DNA of 64,000 nucleotides, taken from the NCBI GenBank assembly GCA_032173965.1, contig CM063283.1:112477108-112541107 (forward strand). The letters are read 5' to 3'. Source of the stretch: Sitta carolinensis. Lineage: Eukaryota; Chordata; Aves; Passeriformes; Sittidae. Both the position numbers and the translations under genes were made by a program. Numbering within the stretch: the stretch's first letter is position 1; each line of letters starts with the position of its first letter. This document shows positions 55,846-64,000 of the stretch, piece after piece. The notes beneath the pieces were generated by a model. The model worked only from the letters and a program-made list of their open reading frames with translations, was not told the origin of the DNA and searched no databases.

Positions 55846-58800
55846 GTTTAAACCTGGAAAAGTTGGTCAAAATCTGTATACAGCAAGGGAAAGCAGACAG
55901 TGGTAGAGTTAATGCACGACTCTCTGAGGAAAAGAAACCCATCAGAGGGACACCAGAGGTCTCCTAAGTTAAAAGTCTCCATTAAAACTCGTCTGACATT
56001 TTAGGACACTGGCAGGACTGTTTGTCTTGCTCATCTAAACACTTTCTATGCACAGTCTCCCAAACAAGTTCTGCTTTTAGCTCTCACTATCAGGAAATAA
56101 GAGAGTGGGAGTGAGGTCACCTTATTTCACATCTTAAGTGAGTTCCACATGAGTGGAGGAAAGACAAGAACCAACTGACTGTGTCCTGAAAAGGAAAATC
56201 ACCCAGAAAGGAGAATGGTCACCATTTATTATCCTTTTATAGTGCACTTCTACTTACACAACTCCTTTCCATTAATCTCCAGGCTTTCTATAGAGAAAGC
56301 AAAGAGTGATGCACAAATTAATGACCTGCTTTGATGGAAACAGCAGGAAAATCCTGTTTAATGTGTTTGCCTCTATTAGTGAGTGACCCACTAGCAGATC
56401 AGTATGAACCAAACAGCAACAACAACCATAATGACTACACTTTTCTAATTAATGAGTCAAAATAGACTTTAATATGTGTATTTTTGAATGGGTGATGTCA
56501 TGCTTTTTATTGACACCTAAATCACTTTACTGGTCTGTATTTTCTCAGCTCTTTATCTCACTTTCTAGCACAAGCACCCAGATTGGCAAATATGACAAGG
56601 AGCTTGTAAAACATACAGGTATATATTTAAATCCAAAATTTCTGATAAGAAGAACCAGTTTATTCTCTGGTCTTTAAGTAGTTTTGAAATGTTGGTTGAT
56701 GAAACTGTTGCTTAGCTGTGGGATTCTGCTACGAGATGATTTGTCCTTCAAACCCACCTTTGACTGATGTCTCAAGAGACCAGACTGAGGACTGGAAGGA
56801 GAAGAAATTCCAGAACTGTTGAATCAGATGAATGGAGTGAGAATATTCCTGCAAAGATCCCAGGTGATGCTGTCATGATAAACAGGATTAGCTGGATGAG
56901 GAACCGGAGAACAAAGCAGACCCCAGGGCTGAAACAGGGGTGATGATTGGGAATTATCCCTACAGTCAGGTACCTGTGGTGGAAAGAATCTTTGAAAACT
57001 GTAATCTACATTTCTGGACTTCTCCAAAGGATGTAGAAAGGTCCAAAAGCTGAAGGCTCAGCAAAGATTCATGTTGGCCTGGAAATCTTTCTGTGAAACA
57101 GTTGGGTTTGGAATAGGTGGTAGATGAAGAGGTGCAAAGCAGTGATGGAGAAGAGAGAAATGATCTTATATTTGGTCAAAGCCCAAGTCAATTTACGTGA
57201 AAACATAATCAATATTGGAATCTGACCATCATCTGAGGCACACTACTGATCTTTTGATTTTCTTATTTTACTATGAGAAACATATACTTAAGCCTGTTAG
57301 TCTTCTATATTTGTTTCATTTTTTTGCTTTTATTTAAGCACACCAAGGGGAAAATAAAATGTGTGATTTAACCAGCATACACAGGAGGCCCTGGGGTTGC
57401 TCTGTGGAAGAAGAGAGTAATTGATGCTCTCTGTAATTCATAGACTCTAAGTGAGGTTTAATTCATTTGACTTCAGACCCCTTGAATAGAGTCACAAATA
57501 CTTACTCTGGGGACATCAAGGATTTCCTTTCATTAAGGAAAGAAGTTAGATGTCTGGGAGAAGCTGGATAAATATTCTGAAAGCCTCCCATCTCTTTGTT
57601 TAGTCTAGAGAAAGTATACATCTTCTTATCTTAAACCAGCTGATCTGCAACATAAACTGGACATGGAATTATATACATTTACCTTAACCTAGATCTTTCA
57701 ATTATTTGCTGTCATAAATTCCCATCATCCAGGTGTTTTCCACTCAATTCTTTCAGGCAGACATGAATTTTTTCTCAATTTTGCATAGGATTTGTCTAAA
57801 TTCTGACTTTGGGTTTGCATCACACTTTCTGATCCTCATTTTCTCTCCAGATTAAAGACTTGGATAAAATAAAACTTTGGGAAATAGAGTTGGTGTAATC
57901 ATAAGGCAGAAATGATTTGTTGGTACATACTGTACGTCTTTCAGTGATTAGAAGGATGCTGAAAGTTTCTTGGAAAAAAGGGAGAAGTAGTTGGCAGAAG
58001 TTGGCTGAGTAGATAAAGTTAATGTTGAACAGAAGTTTATTTGGAGTCAGCAGATTCTGTAAGGTTGAATTTTAAATATGTGTTCATTGATTTGTGTATT
58101 AGAAGCAGTATTTATCACTGTATCTATGTAGCACTTTTTACAGCATGAAGATATTTATGCTTATTAATTCCTGTGTGCTTTATTTAGCACAGAAATAGTG
58201 CATAATTTGGGGGTTATTTTAAAGCCTTATATTGGATGCTATTTAAAATGTGTCTTTTTAATATACCACATGTTCTATTTTTAGCCTTTTTGTCGTTGTT
58301 TCACATCTTTGGTGCCAGCTCCTGAACATAGTACATTCATTATTTTAATTGCTTTGTCAACTTTACCTTTTTTGCCTATCTTATTTTTGTCAGCGAGCAG
58401 ACCTCAGGAGGGATGTGACAGAGCATAAATTGATTCTGAAGATGTGCTGGTTTATATGATTTTTAAAAGGTCTCCTTGTAAAGCCCTACCAAAACAAATT
58501 TGATATTGATTTTTTCATAAACCTCCCTTCTTGACTCACTACCTCGTCTCACACCCAGGGATATCAATACAGTCTGACAATAAGTCCTTGATGTCCTGAC
58601 CTTCCTGTGGCTAACCATGACCACAGTGTGCCCTCACAACCAGGGCCTCCAGCTCCAAGGACAGGCTGCTGCACTGATCCAGAAGGCTCCAGGGTACTAC
58701 TGCAAGAGGTTCATGACACAAGGGATCCAGGAGTCCTGGAGAGGCTCAAACCTGGCAGATCCCAGACAATGAAGAGTCTCTCTTCCTAGGGATAGGGAAA

Positions 58801-59714
58801 TGGAACTGCACAGGAAAGTTCAGAGGATCAGGTAGTTTCCCTTGGAAAGGTGGAGGCTCAGGAGGGAGTTTGCGTGCCCACTCCCTGGAGGGGAACATGG
58901 AGGTGGGCTCAGGCTCTGGCTCGGCAAGGTGGGGAAGGGCCAACTGCACCCAGAGGTCAATGGCCTCAGGGAATTCCTTGCAACGGTTTGGCAGGTCTGC
59001 AGTGGGAAGGCTTGCCCAAAGATTTCCATCCTGGAGGTGACACTGGACGTTGCTCAAGTTCCTGGATGGGACAAGGGGATGGGGCACAAGTGGACTACAT
59101 GGCTGGTCATTCAGCTCATGGGATTTGTCACCGGTTGCAGGATTTTCCTCATGGAAGTGCCTTTTCAAAATTCACTGAAACTTTCAACGTTAGTTCCGAT
59201 TAGTAAGAAAGAAAAAAGATTAGTACATGTATATGGAGTGATCACTTTGTGCACGCTCTCTTCCAAAGTACTCAAAAGTGATGAAACAGATGCCACCTTT
59301 CAAAACATGAGCCAACACCTGAACAGAAACCATTGTTAGACCAAAAGTGGCAGCCAAGAGCCTTACTGGAGACCATGGTCCAGGGTCACTGCTTATTTGG
59401 AGCTTTGAGACTCTGTCCATCTGTGAAAGGAAGGCAAAAGGCAGTAGTTCTCATGAAAAGCACAATTTGTGACCTCAGGCAGACGTTCACATCTTTAGGG
59501 AGTTCACTCAGAGGGCACAGCAGTGGTCTGTCTGCTCTTGCAGGGATGCAGAACTTGAAGTCCATTCTCTATAAATACAGATGTGTATTGATTTTTTATT
59601 ACCACATTTTGCTTCCAGGTAGAAAGAACTTAGTGTAACTCCCTACACTGGGTAACTTATGAGTCCACGAGACTCTAAAATGTGATTTTTGGAATAAAAC
59701 ATCTTAGTACTCTC

Positions 59715-60187
59715 TGCCCCTTGAGTTCTGTGTTGAGTTTTGGGCTTCTCACTTCACAAAAGGACCTTGAAGTGGTGGAGTGTGTCCTGGGAAGGGTCTG
59801 GAAAACAAGTCTTAGGAGCAGCAGCTGAAGGAACTGGGGCTCTTCAGTCTGGAGAAAAGAAGGTTCAGGAGGGACCTCATTGTTCTCCACAACTCCCTGG
59901 AAGGAGGTGGGGTTGGTCTCTTCTGCCATGTCCAAAGTCAAAGGATGAGCAGAAATTGCCTGAAGTTGCACCTGAGGAGGTTCAGATTGGATATTAGAAA
60001 TGGAAATTTCCCTGGAAGAGTGCTCAGGCCTTGGGCTTAGCTGCCCAGGGAGGTTTGGAGTGCCTTTCCCAGGGAGTGCTGAGGAGGAGCCTGGATGTGG
60101 CCCTTGGGGACGGGGCTTGGGGTGATGCTGGTGCTGGGTGATGGTGGGAATTGAAGTTCTCTTCCAGCCTTGATTAGTCTGTAGTTT
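59715..60187 (+). mobile_element. CR1 LINE fragment, C-terminal reading-frame region and 3' end
   Basis: A long sense CR1 piece. It starts at the GTTGAGTTTTGGGCTTCTCAC region, continues with GACCTTGAAGTGGTGGAGTG and GGAGCAGCAGCTGAAGGAACTGG, then GGAAATTTCCCTGGAAGAGTG, and ends with TTCTCTTCCAGCC near 60165. These are consecutive parts of the CR1 reverse-transcriptase C-terminus and 3' region, at clear divergence and with stop codons. Inactive. Confidence 0.9.
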
Positions 60188-60989
60188 CCAGGAGCAGCAA
60201 TGCCTGAGGCAGGGCAAGGTAGCCAATTCTATGCTGGAGTTGTACACAAAGATGGAGATCGTTGTGTTTTTACCACATAGAATTGAAGACTAACTTTAAT
60301 TATTCAAGAGGCTCAGTGCTTGTTCAAGGCCTCCTCCATACCAGTGACTGAGCAGGGCCCAGGGAGCAGCATCCCCTGGGGATGTGAGGGTGACTGCAGT
60401 CAGTCTACACTGCTTATCATGACCCCCTCTTTTACTGTGATGCAGATAGAAACACACAGCAACACACACAGCAGGTGTTGAGGCAGAGAAGAAGAAAGGA
60501 AGGTTTTAGTTTATTGTTGATTTTGTATATATAAGTTTTTGGACAGTGATTAGAGATTGGACAGAGAAGTTACCACTTCTCCATTTTCACTGGTCACTTG
60601 AGGAGTTTATCAGGTGATATTTTTTTACAAAGGAATGCAAACATGATTTTTGTTTATCTTACAATTCATGAGAACTGACTCCACTATACTAAAACAAATC
60701 AGAAGGCTGATTTTCAGGGACAACACCCCTCCAAAGCAGAACTGCTTGGAAAAGAGCTACTTAGAGCAGCACAAAACTGAGCTAGAAACCAAGTCCAAAA
60801 TCAGCATGGCTCATGGGATGGAGAGCTCAACTCCCCACCTGGATCTCTCCCATTTGCAGTGGAGCTGAGCCCAGAGGACGGATGTTTATTGAGGGAGACC
60901 CAGCTATGCAAACACCTTTCACTGATTTAACTCAGGCCAGACAGAACAAACTCAGGGCTGGTCTGGGGGAGGCTGCAAAAGCAGTGGCT

Positions 60990-61215
60990 GGTTGTTGTGG
61001 GCAGTGGGGAGCAGCCTAAGTGTCCCTCCTGAGCCCACTGTGTTCAGTGGCTCCATTACTGACCTGGATAATGAAATAGAGAGGCTGCCTATTACATTAG
61101 CAGGAGATTCAAGGCTGGGAGGGATTGCATGGACACAGGGGACGGAAGCAGAATTCAGGCAGGTCTTGATGAACTGGGAAATTGGTGTGGAAAAAGTTGG
61201 GTAAAATTTAGCAAG
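60990..61215 (+). mobile_element. Old CR1 LINE reading-frame fragment
   Basis: A frame of about 70 codons resembles an internal part of CR1 reverse transcriptase: PPEPTVFSGSITDLDNEIER followed by LPITLAGDSRLGG, comparable to the conserved FITDLDD...FADDTKLGG region. The ADD catalytic-site-like motif is degraded to AGD. It is disconnected from and probably older than the copy at 59715-60187. Confidence 0.75.
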
Positions 61216-61619
61216 AAAATGGGTACCCTGGATAACCAACTACAAAAGTACTGTGCAGAGAGCGATTCTTTTGATTCTTCAGAAGAGGATTTCGTGGTTA
61301 TTGTGCCTCCCAAGATGAACATTAACAGCCTTTATAATCCTGTCCTGAAAAGCCAAATGAGAATCCCTGGAATTGTTGAGTACACGTTTGGAAACTGTAA
61401 GAAAGCCATAGACCATCTTTAGACAGTCTGAAGGATAACATAAGATATTATTAGAGAAACTGATAGAGAAAATGGGATTTCTGGATAATGTTGAAAGCAC
61501 CAGAGTTATTTAGTTGTGAAAAGATAAGGGTACTGGTGGGGAAAGGAACGATAAAACTTCATGTAGATTAAAGACTGGTGCAAAGATCAAGGTAATAATC
61601 TATTCTTCATGTTCCTAAT

Positions 61620-61875
61620 AGACTGGAAAAGAATCTATGGGTTGAAACTGCAGCAGGAAACTCAAGCTAGATTAAAAAAAAAACGATTTCTAATCATGAG
61701 ATTAGTTAAGCAGTAGAATAGGTTGTGCAGCCTAGGGAGTTGCAAAATCTCCTTTTATTGTAAGTCTTCAAAATCAGGTTGGGGAAACATCTGTTTGAAA
61801 TTGTGCAGACACCTGGTTTAAAGAAGAAAGACTCAGGTGATCTCTCAGAGTCTTTCCAGGTCCATTTTCAGCTCA
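61620..61875 (+). mobile_element. Old CR1 LINE 3'-end fragment
   Basis: Diverged CR1 3' region in sense orientation: GGTTGAAACTGCAGCAGGAA, then AGATTAGTTAAGCAGTAGAATAGG-like sequence (split), TTGTGCAGCCTAGGGAGTTG, CAAAATCTCC, AAATCAGGTTGGGGAAACA, and AGGTGATCTCTCAGAGTC with TTTCCAGGTCC. It probably belongs with 60990-61215 as one old insertion whose centre (61215-61620) is too diverged to recognise. Confidence 0.75.
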
Positions 61876-64000
61876 TACCATATTTTCTACCTAAAACTGG
61901 AATGAAAGCACACATGCCACTCTAGGTTGTATACATATTATTTATATTTATATTTAATTTTACGTTTTAGCATGAGTCAGCCAATACACAGGTAACCAAC
62001 TTGTACATGCTCTTACTTCACAACACACACCACAAACCTGGGCTGTTTCTCCCTTTTCACTCATGTCCCTGAAGTCTCTATGTGGCTTTCCCAGTTCACT
62101 TCCAGGTTTCCTACAACTTGCAGAGACTAGAGATCTGCAGGTCACTTATCTAACCAGAAGTTGTGCAGAACCAGTTGTAAGCAAGGTGCAAGCTGCCTTT
62201 CACTAAATAACCTTCCAGCCATGGTAAATTCTCTCTGTTGTCTTAACTCCATGCTTGGGAAACTCCCTGACTTCCTGGAAAACTGTTAGAAATTAATTTC
62301 TTTCAATGGCACTCTTCTGAATTTTTCCCAGATTGTGTCAGAAAAAAACAACAAACCAACCAACAAATAGAAGGAACAGTCAAAAATAAAAAGCCATTAC
62401 CTATTAAATTGTGCTTTAAAGGAGTCAGAAAGGCCAGGAGATGGCATTCTGCTTCAAAGTGTACAAAGAAATGCACCAATAGGGCTGAAGTTGCAGAGAA
62501 AATGATGTTCCCTTTATCAGCTGTTCCTCAGCCTCTCTTGCCATTGCCTGCTTGGGGAAGTAGATTGACTGCATCCTGATAAAGGACTTGGATTTCATTT
62601 TATTCTTCACGGCCCTTGCTGACTTTCAGAGACTGATCTCTGTCTCTCCTTCTTGGACAGTGAGCTAAAGACAGAAGGAAAATTAACCCATCATCTATAA
62701 GCTGAAGGAAAATAGCAGTTAGGAAAAAAAATCCCTTGAGCAAGCACGTTACTGCTTCAAAGATTGAACAGCAGTTTGTGTTTAATACTGGCACATGCAC
62801 GGGCCAATTTGTGACAAGGTGACATTCCTTTAAATATTTCTTATTTCAATTGTTTAATCTCCTCTTTGCTGACAAAGCTGCCTTTTTTTCTTCTTGTGTA
62901 ATCAAAGTCTCTGGCATGTTAGGCTAATTGAAATGACAGGCAAAAGTTTAAAGTAAAATCGATTCTTTGTCACTGAAGCATCCCCAAGTGTTTAAAAGGG
63001 AATGTGAGCTGAGGAAACACAAGATGTGTTAACCAGTTAGAAACCAAAATCTTTTGTTATAGCAGCTTGTTTTAAGAAAATGAGAGTCATCAATTTAGTG
63101 AAGATGCATTTACCAGATCAGATTAAGAAATTAATTCTGGGGAAAATTGATTTTACATTTGAAATAGCCACAGATGCAAATGAATGAATGATGCTGAGAG
63201 GAAGAAAGGAATTGAAAACAAGGCATTTTAGAAGCTTTAGAGCAGAAAATCCTGCTGGTTGCCCATCTTTGGAGTTCCAGTGAGAAAAAACTGACGGTTG
63301 CTGAAATGGAAGTTAGCACTAAGGAACTCTGTGATGTTTGCTGTTCCTAAATGCTGTACCCATGTCCCATGTCAGTAGGTGGTTTAGAAGGAACCTGTGC
63401 TAGGGAAATGCATTAATGAGTGGAGCCTAAGTGCCAGAGACACCCTGGCCTGTTTGACTTTCAAATTAACTGTAGGAAATGCTGCCTCATGAATATTAAA
63501 TTTCATCCTCCTCTGCCATGATCAATACATTAATTTTTATGTATGACCTCACAAAGATCCAGCCTGTCAAGCTACGGGCATTTGTCCAATATTCTTGTGT
63601 AAATGTCAAGGCAGATGGTTCTCAGAACCTGCTGCAATATTTCATGTAATAATAAAGGTGTCTGCCTGCATTGACCTCTTCATATCAGAAGTGGGAACCC
63701 AGGCAAATGCATGGGACAAACTAATTTGGCATTTTGACAAGCAAAGGGGCAGTGAGTTTGGCTAGAAAATATGGCAAGTTTCCCCTCTGGGCTTGTTCTG
63801 ACCCTGGGGAAGGTAGCTGGAGCAAGCCAGTCCTTGCACAAAAATCACTCTCCACGGAGGGAACAAAATGTGTTCTTGTAGAGGCCTTTGCATGGTCTCT
63901 AAGGGAGCTGAGGAGCCTGGCTTGGAGACAGATGTCTTCACTCTGGATTTCAAATGTGAGAGGAGATGAACTCCCCTCTTCCCCAGGCTGTAGGAGACGC

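Overview
This is 64 kb of vertebrate nuclear DNA, almost certainly from a bird and probably a songbird. There is no bacterial-style gene packing. CpG is depleted, introns are multi-kilobase, and the dominant interspersed repeat is CR1 (LINE) with the typical avian 3' end (GGTCCCTTCCAACCC followed by a short ATTCTATG-type tail). At least sixteen CR1 pieces are recognisable, along with several retroviral LTRs and no Alu- or L1-like sequence. That combination is the main reason for the avian call; the species cannot be named from the sequence.

The only protein-coding gene I can support is a partial copy of DSCAM (Down syndrome cell adhesion molecule), on the + strand. Nine internal exons are present (19392-19588, 22696-22792, 24187-24315, 29279-29446, 33093-33163, 38426-38666, 40284-40430, 43624-43779, 51878-52011). 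All have AG/GT boundaries and keep one continuous reading frame of 1,340 nt. In order they encode Ig domain 9, FN3 domains 1, 2 and 3, and the first half of FN3 domain 4 of the extracellular region. Every domain is built from two exons and every domain border falls on a phase-1 intron. The preceding Ig8 exon lies upstream of base 1 and the exon completing FN3-4 lies beyond base 64000. Coding sequence is about 2% of the window.

The rest is intron. Region by region: 1-19391 is intron with a (TTCCC)n array, an LTR copy, CR1 pieces and a 290-bp (CCAT)n array. 19589-24186 has an antisense LTR preceded by a polypurine tract. 24316-29278 holds an LTR with a 4-bp target duplication, a small CpG-rich island, a 331-bp pure pyrimidine tract and an antisense CR1. 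29447-40283 has a 55-bp minisatellite, poly(A) and poly(T) runs and a CR1. 40431-43623 contains a clean antisense solo LTR with a 6-bp target duplication. 43780-51877 has CR1, a TCTA microsatellite with duplicated flanks, a (CTTCTG)-type tract and a possible conserved regulatory block. 52012-64000 has several CR1 pieces, including very old ones.

I found no RNA gene, CRISPR array or second protein-coding gene, and nothing I would call a new biological system. The observations most worth checking are the intronic CpG-rich island, two long imperfect hairpins, a cluster of symmetrical motifs near 18 kb, the LTR insertions, and a T22 run close to the 3' splice site of the FN3-2 exon.
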